A DNA stretch of 36,462 nt from Klebsiella pneumoniae (GTDB lineage Bacteria > Verrucomicrobiota > Verrucomicrobiia > Limisphaerales > SXTU01): contig CALQJI020000052.1 in NCBI GenBank assembly GCA_943330855.2, positions 1 through 36,462 on the forward strand, given 5' to 3'. This document shows, piece by piece, positions 17,554 to 25,572 of the stretch; within the stretch, counting starts at the first letter, position 1; the number at the start of each line of letters is the position of its first letter. The translations under genes were made by a program, and so were the position numbers. Below the pieces are notes generated by a model. The model worked only from the letters and a program-made list of their open reading frames with translations, was not told the origin of the DNA and did not search any database.

Positions 17554-19050
17554 ATGAAACTTCTCCCGCTCCTCCTCCTCGCCCTCACGACGCTCACGGC
17601 ACCGCTCGCGTCCCCTGCCCCGCGCACGCCGAACATTATCTTCATCTTGGCTGATGACCTCGGCTACACGGACCTGGCGTGCTTCGGCAGCAAGTATTAC
17701 GAGACGCCGAATCTGGACCGGCTCGCCGCGCAGGGCATGAAGCTCACGAGCTATCACCATTGTCAGAACTGCACGCCCACACGGGCCGCGCTCATGAGTG
17801 GCCAATACGGCGCGCGCACGGGCGTTTACACCGTCGGCGGCGTTGACCGCTTCGATTGGAGCCAGCGCCCACTGCGCCCCGTGCCCAACGTCACGGAGCT
17901 GCCGCTCGACCGCGACATCATCGCCAAGCAGCTCAAGGCCGCCGGCTACGCCACCGGGATGTTCGGCAAGTGGCACATCGGCCAGCAGGGCGATTACCTC
18001 CCCGGGAAACGCGGCTTCGACGAGGCCATCGTCAGTATGGGCCAGCACTTCAACTTCGCGACGAACCCCAAAACGGATTACCCCAAGGGCACCTACCTCG
18101 CCGACTTCCTCACCGACAAGGCGGTGGACTTCATCACCCGCCACAAGCGTGAACCGTTCTTCCTCTACCTCCCGCACTTCGGCGTCCACTCGCCCCATCA
18201 GGCGAAGGCGGAGCTCATCGCGAAATTCAAAGCCAAGGCCGGCGTGGGCGGTCACAACAGCCCGACCTACGCGGCGATGATTGCCAGCGTGGACGAGAGC
18301 GTGGGCCGGGTGATGAAAACCCTCGACGACCTCAAGCTCACGGAGAACACCGTGCTCATCTTCACCAGCGACAACGGCGGCGTGGGCGGCTACGGCGGTC
18401 CCAACGGCCTCCTCCGCGACCCCGGCGTGGAAGCCAAGGGCAAGCAAGCCAAGGGCGCCGACGAGGACGGCGGCGGCATCACGGACAACGCCCCCTTGCG
18501 CAGCGGCAAGGGCAGCCTCTACGAAGGTGGCACGCGCGAGCCCTTCATCGTGCGCTGGCCCGGCGTGGTGAAGGCCGGCTCGACGTGCGACGTGCCGACC
18601 ATTCATGTGGACATCTTCCCGACCTTCCTCGAACTCACCGGCGCGCCGAAACCACGGCAGGGGCTCGACGGCGAGAGTCTTGTCCCGCTGCTCCGCAACG
18701 CCTCCGCGAAGCTCAAGCGCGACGCCATCTACCAGCATTTCCCCGGCTACCTCGGCTCCGGTCCCGGGCTTTGGCGCACGACTCCGGTGAGCCTGATTCA
18801 GGCTGGCGATTGGAAGCTGATGGAATACCTAGAGGACGGTCGGCTCGAACTCTACAACCTCCGCGAAGACATTGGTGAGTCCAAGAACCTCGCGAAGGAG
18901 CAGCCCGAAAAGGCCAAGGAACTCCACGCCCGCCTCGTCGCCTGGCGCAAAGAAGTCAACGCCCCGATGCCCACGCCAAACAAGCCCGGCGCCGCCGCCG
19001 CCGAGCCGACGAAGAAGAAAGGCAAGGGCAAGAAGAAGCAGGACCAGTAA
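17554..19050 (+). CDS. Secreted formylglycine-dependent sulfatase
   Basis: 498-residue arylsulfatase-family enzyme that hydrolyses sulfate esters, likely on polysaccharides, outside the cytoplasm. The signal peptide MKLLPLLLLALTTLTAPLAS is followed by PNIIFILADDLGY, with the metal ligands D34/D35. C73 in CTPTR (73-77) is the Cys of the CxPxR signature that is converted to formylglycine. FGKWHIG, SDNGG (metal Asp/Asn) and a late Lys in RSGKGSLYEGG complete the active site. The last about 20 residues (PTKKKGKGKKKQDQ) are a very basic tail not needed for catalysis. Length is usual for the family. No sulfatase-maturing enzyme is encoded in the window. The substrate cannot be inferred. Confidence 0.93.
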   Translation: MKLLPLLLLALTTLTAPLASPAPRTPNIIFILADDLGYTDLACFGSKYYETPNLDRLAAQGMKLTSYHHCQNCTPTRAALMSGQYGARTGVYTVGGVDRFDWSQRPLRPVPNVTELPLDRDIIAKQLKAAGYATGMFGKWHIGQQGDYLPGKRGFDEAIVSMGQHFNFATNPKTDYPKGTYLADFLTDKAVDFITRHKREPFFLYLPHFGVHSPHQAKAELIAKFKAKAGVGGHNSPTYAAMIASVDESVGRVMKTLDDLKLTENTVLIFTSDNGGVGGYGGPNGLLRDPGVEAKGKQAKGADEDGGGITDNAPLRSGKGSLYEGGTREPFIVRWPGVVKAGSTCDVPTIHVDIFPTFLELTGAPKPRQGLDGESLVPLLRNASAKLKRDAIYQHFPGYLGSGPGLWRTTPVSLIQAGDWKLMEYLEDGRLELYNLREDIGESKNLAKEQPEKAKELHARLVAWRKEVNAPMPTPNKPGAAAAEPTKKKGKGKKKQDQ

Positions 19051-19102
19051 GCCGGAACCATACAGTTGAAAGCTGGGAGGGACGGGCCACCGACCCATTG
19101 CG

Positions 19103-19216
19103 GCGGGCGACTCGCCCGCTGCTTTAGCTGCTCCGAGAACGCCCCGATTGGTTGGAGCGTTGGCTGTGCCCAAGCTCGGCGGCAAGTTGCCGCCGAGAAC
19201 GGCCAAGTTGGCCGTT
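19103..19216. repeat. Cluster of at least three different palindromes
   Basis: GCGGGCG-ACT-CGCCCGC (19103-19119) is followed by two adjacent hairpins that share the loop AAGTT: CTCGGCGGC/GCCGCCGAG (19175-19197) and AACGGCC/GGCCGTT (19198-19216). They lie in the 424-base gap between the sulfatase gene and the next gene. The remainder of that gap contains no gene I can support. Confidence 0.75.
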
Positions 19217-19351
19217 CCAGCCTGAATCAACTGCCTCATTCCGGGTAAGGCGAGGCATCGCACTTTACAAGCCGGGGAGGCCAACCCCGTCGGGACTGCG
19301 AGAAACTGAGCGCACCCACTCGCGCTGGGAGGCGTCCGCTAACTTGTCCCC

Positions 19352-19384
19352 ATCCGTGTTTCATCTGTGTTCCATCCGTGGCTA
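19352..19384. repeat. Tandem 11-base word repeat
   Basis: Three consecutive 11-mers, ATCCGTGTTTC, ATCTGTGTTCC and ATCCGTGGCTA, lie about 90 bases before the start of the next gene. Confidence 0.7.
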
Positions 19385-19474
19385 AAAAATTTGACTGCGG
19401 CTCAGGCAAACTTCTAGTTGACCCCTCCGCCACTTTCCCCGCTGAATACCGAGGTTAAACCCCAAACTCGCTGC

Positions 19475-21781
19475 ATGGCCAACAACACTGCCGAGAGAGG
19501 CTCGTTCCAGAAAATCACCGCGTCACTCGTGCGTCGGCTGGCCGGGCTCGTTCTGCTGTTCGCCACACTTCCGTCGCCCGCCGCCGCCGCCGAGCGCTTC
19601 GACGAAATCTCCGTTTCCCCGCAGGTCTTCTTCCAAGGCCAGACCTACCACGGCTACGTCGAGATGCGCTTCGCGGTGGAGAACGCCTCCCCTGACCGCA
19701 CGCGCAAGGTCACGCTCGCCACGCCGCACGTTGCGCACGGCTTGGGCAATAACCTCCGCCGCGTCGAGCGCACCGTCACGGTCAGCCCCGGCGCAACGGT
19801 GAACGTCACGCTCTGGCAGCCGCCGCTCCTGCTCAACGGCGACAACCAGGTGGAAGTTTACTTGGACGGTCGTTATCGCGGCGTCATCCCGCGCGGCGGC
19901 AACAACCAGCACATGCAGCGCAACGCCAGCATCCCCGGCGGCCCGCGCTCCGTGCTAGTAAGCCGCAGCTTGAACAGTGATGACTTGGACAAGGCTTTTC
20001 GCGGCGGGGTCACGGCGAACGGGCCGACGAGGCATTACTCAGCGGAGCAAGCCACGGGCGCACCGAATGTCCCGCGTGGCGCGGCCGGGATGAATCAGTT
20101 CGCCTGGGCACCTGACCGCGCTGGTTCCAGCAGCCCGGACTGGCTCGAACTGGACTTCAAGCCCGCCCGGACCAACGCGACGACGCTGCGCATCCACAAG
20201 CTCGCGTGGGACGCCGCCTTCAAAACCGTGGTGCTCCAGGGCGCGGACGGCACGGTCCTGGCCAACCTCGCCGTCACGAACAGCGTGAACCGCAGTCAGA
20301 GCTTGAGCGTGCTGGCTGTCCCGTTGCCGCCGCTGACCAAAGCGATTCACACCGTGCGGCTGGAGATGGACGCACGCTCCGCCGGCGGGCAAGTGAGCGT
20401 GGATGCGGTGGCGTTGACCGATGGCTTGACCGCCACCTTCGCCACGGACGCCCGCGCTAGCAGCACGTGGGCGACGCGCATGGGTGGCAGTTCCTCCGCC
20501 ACAACTTATCAAGGCCCGACTGTCCTACGCAGCGAGCTCGAAGCCAGCGGCTGGAGCGAGTCGTGGCTGGCCTGCACGCCGTTCGACCTCGTGGTGCTCT
20601 CCCGCGCCGACCTCGCGGCGATGACGGCGGCGCAGCAAAGCGCGCTGTGGAGCTACGTCGAGGCTGGCGGCGGCTTGGCGGTGCTGGGGCTGACGGAGCT
20701 GCCGAAGGCGTGGCAAAGCGCGGCGACGCGGAAGGGAACTCCCGATAAAAACAGCAGCGTGGCTTGGTTCACCGCCGGTTTCGGTCAATGCCTCTTAATT
20801 GAACCCGTCAGCATCACGTCCCTCTACCGCGTTCAGGTGGACGCCCTCCGCGACACCGCCCGCGAGTCCGGCCAGCCGTGGCAGTCCATGCCCACCGAGG
20901 GCAACGCCAACAACGAGTTCCCCGTCATCGAGGACGTGATGATTCCCGTGCGCGGCATCGTGTTCATCATGCTCGCGTTCATCCTCGTGGTCGGGCCGCT
21001 GAACATCTTCTTCTGCGCCCGCGCGAACCGCCGCACGGCGATGCTCTGGACCATCCCGCTCATTTCCTTCGTGACCTGCGCCATCGTCTTCGGCTACTCG
21101 CTCGCGAGCGAAGGGATCACGCCCAGCTCGCGCACCGAGGCCATCACCGTGCTGGACCAAACCTCGCACCGCGCCACGACGCTCGCCCGCCAAGCCTTCT
21201 ACACCCCGCTCACGCCCGGCGGCGGTCTGCGCTACAGCCACGACACCGAGGTCACGCCGCTCGTGGACGTGAACCGCTACAACGGCGGCAACTCGCGCGA
21301 GCTGGAGCTGTCACAATCGCAGCACCTCACGCGCGGCTGGATCACGGCGCGCGTCCCGGCGCACTTCGCGCTGCGCAGGTCCGAGACCCGCCGCGAGCGC
21401 ATCACGATGCAGAAGCTGCCGGATGGGCGCGTGACGGTGGTGAACGGCCTCGGCGCGGACATCCAGTCGCTCTGGCTGCGGGATGACAAAGGGCGCTTGT
21501 TCAAAGGTGAGGCGCTCAAGGCCGGACAAAACTTCGCGCTGACTTCGGACCCAACCATTCCGCAAAGCTCGGCCGTGAACAACCTGGCCGGGCTTTACCA
21601 AGGTTCATGGCCAGCGGCGCACGACTCCCTCACCAATGCTCCGGGAAACTATCTCCGCCCGGCCACTTACCTCGCCGTGCTAGCCGAAACCCCGTTCATC
21701 GAGAACGGCCTCGGCAAGCCCGGCAAGTCCCGCGCCCGCCAAACCATCATCGGCCTGCTCGCCCCGGAGGACGTGAAATGA
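19475..21781 (+). CDS. Exported membrane protein of an ABC/VWA cluster (unknown function)
   Basis: 768 residues. A signal or anchor segment (SLVRRLAGLVLLFATLPSPAAAA) precedes a large extracytoplasmic part of about 450 residues. That part includes a Rossmann/amidotransferase-like stretch (FDLVVLSRADLAAMTAAQQSALWSYV given in part, then EAGGGLAVLGL). Two membrane helices lie at about 492-513 (GIVFIMLAFILVVGPLNIFFC) and 522-544 (AMLWTIPLISFVTCAIVFGY). A second beta-rich external part follows. I know this pattern, two central helices with 'VGPLN' plus external domains, from unnamed proteins next to ABC-2 transporters and VWA proteins. The stop overlaps the ATPase start (ATGA 21778-21781), so it is translated with the transporter. 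ATG 19475 is chosen because it places the signal segment near the N-terminus. Confidence 0.7.
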   Translation: MANNTAERGSFQKITASLVRRLAGLVLLFATLPSPAAAAERFDEISVSPQVFFQGQTYHGYVEMRFAVENASPDRTRKVTLATPHVAHGLGNNLRRVERTVTVSPGATVNVTLWQPPLLLNGDNQVEVYLDGRYRGVIPRGGNNQHMQRNASIPGGPRSVLVSRSLNSDDLDKAFRGGVTANGPTRHYSAEQATGAPNVPRGAAGMNQFAWAPDRAGSSSPDWLELDFKPARTNATTLRIHKLAWDAAFKTVVLQGADGTVLANLAVTNSVNRSQSLSVLAVPLPPLTKAIHTVRLEMDARSAGGQVSVDAVALTDGLTATFATDARASSTWATRMGGSSSATTYQGPTVLRSELEASGWSESWLACTPFDLVVLSRADLAAMTAAQQSALWSYVEAGGGLAVLGLTELPKAWQSAATRKGTPDKNSSVAWFTAGFGQCLLIEPVSITSLYRVQVDALRDTARESGQPWQSMPTEGNANNEFPVIEDVMIPVRGIVFIMLAFILVVGPLNIFFCARANRRTAMLWTIPLISFVTCAIVFGYSLASEGITPSSRTEAITVLDQTSHRATTLARQAFYTPLTPGGGLRYSHDTEVTPLVDVNRYNGGNSRELELSQSQHLTRGWITARVPAHFALRRSETRRERITMQKLPDGRVTVVNGLGADIQSLWLRDDKGRLFKGEALKAGQNFALTSDPTIPQSSAVNNLAGLYQGSWPAAHDSLTNAPGNYLRPATYLAVLAETPFIENGLGKPGKSRARQTIIGLLAPEDVK

Positions 21782-22707
21782 AAGTTCAAGTTCGCGGACT
21801 TCACAAACGCTTCGGCAAGACCGTGGCCGTGGACAACTTCACGTTCTCCTTCGACAACGGCCACGTCTTCGGCTTCGTCGGGCCCAACGGCGCGGGCAAG
21901 ACCACCACCATGCGCGTCATCGCCACGCTGGAAGAGCCGACCGAGGGCGACGTGCTCATCAACGGCATCTCCGTCCGCGAGGAGCCGGAGTATGCGCGCC
22001 GCTGCGTCGGCTACGTGCCCGACTCGCTCCCCGCGCACAACGACGTGACCGTCCACGAGTATCTGGACTTCTATGCGCGGGCCTACGGCTTGCAGGGCGC
22101 GAAGCGGCGCGAGGCGGTCGGGGCGGTGGAGGAATTCACCGGCGTCACGGCCATTCTGGACAAGCACCTCAAGGCGCTCTCCAAGGGCATGAAGCAGCGC
22201 GTCACGCTGGGCCGCGCGCTCATCCACAACCCCGACGTGCTCATCCTCGATGAGCCCGCCGCCGGCCTAGACCCGCGCGCGCGCGTCGAGCTGCGCGAGT
22301 TGCTCATGGTGCTGGCCACGCAGAACAAGGCCATCCTCATCAGCTCGCACATCCTCACGGAGCTGACCGAGATTTGTAACGGCGTGGTCATCGTCGAGCG
22401 CGGCAAGCTGCTGGAGTCCGGCACCGTGGCGGACGTGTTGAAGAAGAGCACGCCACACCGGACTTTCTCCATCCGCGTGCTCGGTCCGACCTCCGCGCTC
22501 GTGAAGGAACTTTTGCAAACACCCCACGTCATCAACGCCCGCGAGGTCAGCGGCGAGGTGCTGCTGGAAGTGGAAGGCGACGAATCCGCCGGCTGCGAAT
22601 TGCTCGCGACGCTGGTGGGCAAGGGCTTCAAGGTCGCCGAGTTCAAACAGAGCAAGGCGAACTTGGAGGACATCTTCATGAACGTCACGAAGGGAGGGGT
22701 CCAATGA
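21778..22707 (+). CDS. ABC-2-type transporter ATP-binding protein
   Basis: 309-residue cytoplasmic ATPase. Walker A GPNGAGKT at 35-42, signature LSKGMKQR at 134-141 (the variant with K in place of Q, common in ABC-2 exporters), Walker B VLILDEP at 154-160 and the D-loop AGLDP are all present. The His switch is in LISSHILTELTEIC. The last about 80 residues form the regulatory tail seen in CcmA/GldA-like ATPases. The start has GGAGG seven bases upstream and overlaps the previous stop. The permease follows after 124 bases that contain word repeats. Together with the preceding membrane protein it resembles GldA-type transport modules, but gliding function cannot be claimed from sequence alone. 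Confidence 0.93.
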   Translation: MKVQVRGLHKRFGKTVAVDNFTFSFDNGHVFGFVGPNGAGKTTTMRVIATLEEPTEGDVLINGISVREEPEYARRCVGYVPDSLPAHNDVTVHEYLDFYARAYGLQGAKRREAVGAVEEFTGVTAILDKHLKALSKGMKQRVTLGRALIHNPDVLILDEPAAGLDPRARVELRELLMVLATQNKAILISSHILTELTEICNGVVIVERGKLLESGTVADVLKKSTPHRTFSIRVLGPTSALVKELLQTPHVINAREVSGEVLLEVEGDESAGCELLATLVGKGFKVAEFKQSKANLEDIFMNVTKGGVQ

Positions 22708-22711
22708 CCAA

Positions 22712-22818
22712 GGCCCAATTCCCAATGTCCAATGAATGCCCGATGCTCAATACCCAACGGGCGAGCGGGCGGTCATTGGGCATTCGTCATTGGGCATTCG
22801 TTGGGAACTGGTCATTGA
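22712..22818. repeat. Inverted pair of CATTGGGCATTCG word repeats
   Basis: CCCAATTCCCAATGTCCAAT on the left is mirrored by two tandem CATTGGGCATTCGT words plus GTTGGGAACTGGTCATTG on the right. It fills the gap between the ABC ATPase and its permease. Confidence 0.7.
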
Positions 22819-22831
22819 AAATTGAACATTC

Positions 22832-24376
22832 ATGAACTTGCCCACCCTCACCAACTGGCGCACCTGGGAGCCGAACCCCATCGTCGTGAAGGAACTTCGC
22901 CAAGCCGTGCGGAGTTGGGCTATCACCGGCATGCTGATGGGCTTCCTCGCCGTGCTGTTCTTCGTCACCGTCGGCTTCCTGCTCGGGCAGAGCTTCAACG
23001 TCAGTCCGAACCAGGCGCTGGGCCGCGACATCTTCCAGTTCTTCCTGCCGGTGTTGAGCCTTGTCGCGTTCGTGTTCATCCCGGTCTATGTCGGCGGACG
23101 GCTCACCGCCGAGCGGCTGGAGGGCAACGTGGACATGCTCTACATCACCACGCTGTCGCCCGCGCGCATCATCCAGGGCAAGCTGCTCTGCGGCGTTTAC
23201 CTGCTCGTCCTCTTCTTCAGCGTGTGCGCGCCGTTCATGGTGTTCACGAACCTCCTGCGCGGCATCGACCTGCCGACCGTCTTCGTGCTGCTGACCATCG
23301 CATTCCTGCTGGGAATTCTCTCGCTCCAAACCGCCATCTTTCTCTCGTGCCTGCCCGCGAGCAAAGGGCTGAAACTCCTCGTCGGCCTGCCGGCGGGCAG
23401 TTTGATGATGAGCTTCGTCGGCATCATGAGCGCGATGGCTAGCACGATGATGCGCGAAGGCATCGGCAGCCGTCTGGGGATGTGGAACTTCTGGGGGCCG
23501 GCGTTGAGCGTGGCCTTCATCGGCCTGCTTTTGTTCGGCTTCCTCCACCTCGCCGCCATCGCGCTCATCTCGCCACCGTCGGCAAACCGCGCCTTGCCGC
23601 TGCGCTCCTACACCACCGTCGCGTGGTTGCTCACGCTCATGGCCGCAGTGTGCTGGTCGGTGTTGAGCGCCGTTCTGGAACCGGTCAGCGTCTGGGTCGG
23701 CGTCACCACGGGCGTGCTCATCGCCGCGCTGCTCATCGCCGTCAGCGAGGGCGACGACGTGAGCGCCCGCATCCGCCGCACCATCCCCGTGTCCGACACC
23801 AAACGCGCGCTGGCCTTTTTCTTCTACAGCGGCACGGCCGGCGGACTGGCTTGGACAGTCCTCCTCGGTATCGCGACCGCACTGCTCGCGGGCTTGCTGC
23901 TCGAAACTGGGCTGCTCGACTCGCTCGCGCTGGCTTGGGCGGGGCGGGGCACTTCGCACATGGTTCCGTGGTCCGGCATGGAGGAAATAGTCAGCGGCCA
24001 ACTCACCCTCTTCCTCTACGCGCTGGCCTACTGTCTCTACGGCCTCTTCATCCACCGCCGGTTTCAGCCGCATCGCCCGGCCATCTTCGCCGGACTGTGC
24101 AGCATCGCGCTGCCCGCGCTCTGGGCCATCGTGCCGAACCTCGTGCTCTTCTTTCTGAACAAGCTCTCGTGGGACGCCCTGCAAGAGCGCCAGCTCGGCA
24201 ACATCTTCAACCTCTTCGCGATGAAAGACCGCAGCTTCACCTGGGACCATCAGATGTGCGCCCTCGTGATGGTCGCCCTCGGCGTCGTGCTGAACCTCCG
24301 CTGGTTCCTCGCCCAACGCCGCGCCTTCGTGCCGCTCGTGCGCGAAGCCTCGGTCGTTCCCTCGCCCCTGCCATGA
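22832..24376 (+). CDS. ABC-2-type transporter permease
   Basis: 514-residue integral membrane protein. It begins with a short cytosolic head containing NPIVVKELRQAVRS, the 'NPxxxKELRxxxR' amphipathic signature of ABC-2 permeases. Many hydrophobic segments follow, such as ITGMLMGFLAVLFFVTVGFL, FLPVLSLVAFVFIPVYVGG and LLCGVYLLVLFFSVC. The loop GRLTAERLEGNVDMLYITTL carries the coupling-helix sequence (E-R-x-x-G ... L-x-x-T) that faces the ATPase. I count roughly ten to twelve membrane spans, more than the six of a minimal ABC-2 subunit, so the C-terminal half is probably an extra membrane domain. It pairs with the upstream ATPase. The cargo is unknown. Confidence 0.88.
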   Translation: MNLPTLTNWRTWEPNPIVVKELRQAVRSWAITGMLMGFLAVLFFVTVGFLLGQSFNVSPNQALGRDIFQFFLPVLSLVAFVFIPVYVGGRLTAERLEGNVDMLYITTLSPARIIQGKLLCGVYLLVLFFSVCAPFMVFTNLLRGIDLPTVFVLLTIAFLLGILSLQTAIFLSCLPASKGLKLLVGLPAGSLMMSFVGIMSAMASTMMREGIGSRLGMWNFWGPALSVAFIGLLLFGFLHLAAIALISPPSANRALPLRSYTTVAWLLTLMAAVCWSVLSAVLEPVSVWVGVTTGVLIAALLIAVSEGDDVSARIRRTIPVSDTKRALAFFFYSGTAGGLAWTVLLGIATALLAGLLLETGLLDSLALAWAGRGTSHMVPWSGMEEIVSGQLTLFLYALAYCLYGLFIHRRFQPHRPAIFAGLCSIALPALWAIVPNLVLFFLNKLSWDALQERQLGNIFNLFAMKDRSFTWDHQMCALVMVALGVVLNLRWFLAQRRAFVPLVREASVVPSPLP

Positions 24377-24399
24377 GCCGCCCCGCCTGCATCAGTAGC

Positions 24400-24417
24400 G
24401 CGGGTTTCCAAACCCGC
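24400..24417. repeat. Palindrome GCGGGTTT-CC-AAACCCGC
   Basis: Perfect 8-bp arms with a two-base loop, 24 bases after the permease stop. Confidence 0.7.
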
Positions 24418-24424
24418 AGTCGCC

Positions 24425-24510
24425 CGCGAATCACGCGAATCCCCGCGAATGAAACCCGCCCGAGCGCCCGGGAGCTCCGTCCCATTCGCGCCGATTCGCG
24501 TGATTCGCGG
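24425..24510. repeat. Inverted pair of CGCGAAT word repeats
   Basis: CGCGAATCA, CGCGAATCC and CGCGAATG on the left are mirrored by ATTCGCGCC, GATTCGCGT and GATTCGCGG on the right, about 45 bases apart. Further simple words of the GAACGTGGAACGTTGGACG type follow to about 24584. The rest of the 260-base gap holds no gene. Confidence 0.7.
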
Positions 24511-24636
24511 GCCATCATTCCCCGCGCGACTTCCGCCGCCGCGGCGCCACATTGGAAGTTGAACGTGGAACGTTGGACGTTGCCCCTTGTCCCCCTCCCA
24601 CTTCCTCGCTTTCCCACTTCCCCCCCGCGCTAGCCC

Positions 24637-25500
24637 ATGGCCACGCCACGCGAGCACCTCCTCTCCGGCGAAGCCCTCGGCCAGCGTTACGCCCTCGCCG
24701 TCCCCCCGACCGCGCTCGCAGGCCTCACCGGCAGCCAGCTTGGCCGTCGCGCCGGCACCTCGATTGACTTCCAAGACTACCGCGAATACCAGCCCGGCGA
24801 CGACCTCCGCACCATTGACTGGAACGTCTTCGCCCGCACCGACCGCCTCACCATCAAACTCTTCCGCGAAGAGGTGAACCCGCACCTCGACCTCCTCCTC
24901 GACGCCTCGCGCTCGATGGACTTGGAGAACACCGTGAAGTCCGCCGCCGCGCTGCGCCTCGCCGCGCTGCTCGGCACGGCGGCGGAGAACGCGCATTGCA
25001 CGCACGCCACATGGCTCGCCGGCGACGGCTTCCATCGCGCCGCCAACGACACGCTACTCCCCTCCGCGTGGGACGGCCTCGCCTTCGCCAGCCGCCGCCC
25101 GCTCGACGAAGCCTTCGCCATCCTTCCTCCGCGCCTGCGCCGGCTTAGCATCCGCGTGCTCATCAGCGACCTCATGTGGCCCGTCGAGCCGCTCGCCATC
25201 CTGCGCCGCCTTGCCGACGGCGCCGCCGCCGTCTTCGTCGTGCAACTCCTCGCCACCGCCGACACCGAGCCACCCGAGCGCGGCAACATCCAACTCGTGG
25301 ACACCGAGACCGGCGAGGAACGCGAAATCTTCGTGGACGCCACCGTCGCCGCTCAATACCGCGAGGCCCTCGCCCGCCACCGCGAAGGCTGGGACGCCGC
25401 CTGCCGCCAAACCGGCGCCCGCTTCGTCTCCCTCGTGGCGGAGAAACTGGATGCGTCCCTGCCCGCACTCGAAGAGGCGCAACTCATCTTGCCCGCATGA
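24637..25500 (+). CDS. DUF58 domain protein
   Basis: 287 residues, cytoplasmic. The core DUF58 signature is clear at residues 41-68: GTSIDFQDYREYQPGDDLR and then IDWNVFARTD. A VWA-like fold follows, with an intact-looking metal motif DASRS at 89-93 and a strand-helix pattern to the end. DUF58 proteins normally sit with a MoxR AAA+ ATPase and VWA proteins, in systems thought to chaperone or assemble envelope or metal-containing complexes. Here the two VWA genes follow directly, but no MoxR gene is found in the cluster; an ABC transporter occupies the upstream position. The start ATG 24637 has no Shine-Dalgarno. Confidence 0.92.
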   Translation: MATPREHLLSGEALGQRYALAVPPTALAGLTGSQLGRRAGTSIDFQDYREYQPGDDLRTIDWNVFARTDRLTIKLFREEVNPHLDLLLDASRSMDLENTVKSAAALRLAALLGTAAENAHCTHATWLAGDGFHRAANDTLLPSAWDGLAFASRRPLDEAFAILPPRLRRLSIRVLISDLMWPVEPLAILRRLADGAAAVFVVQLLATADTEPPERGNIQLVDTETGEEREIFVDATVAAQYREALARHREGWDAACRQTGARFVSLVAEKLDASLPALEEAQLILPA

Positions 25501-25526
25501 AATGAATCCGGATGTAACCACATCGC

Positions 25527-25563
25527 CTCGGGTGGCACCCGCCTCCGGCGGGTGCCACCCGAG
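25527..25563 (+). repeat. Perfect 17-bp hairpin just before a start codon
   Basis: CTCGGGTGGCACCCGCC (25527-25543) and its exact complement (25547-25563) flank a TCC loop. No T-run follows. The ATG of the next gene (25573) is only nine bases downstream, so the hairpin could occlude ribosome binding or stabilise the processed mRNA. Alternatively it is just another inserted palindrome. Confidence 0.75.
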
Positions 25564-25572
25564 CCAGCAGCC

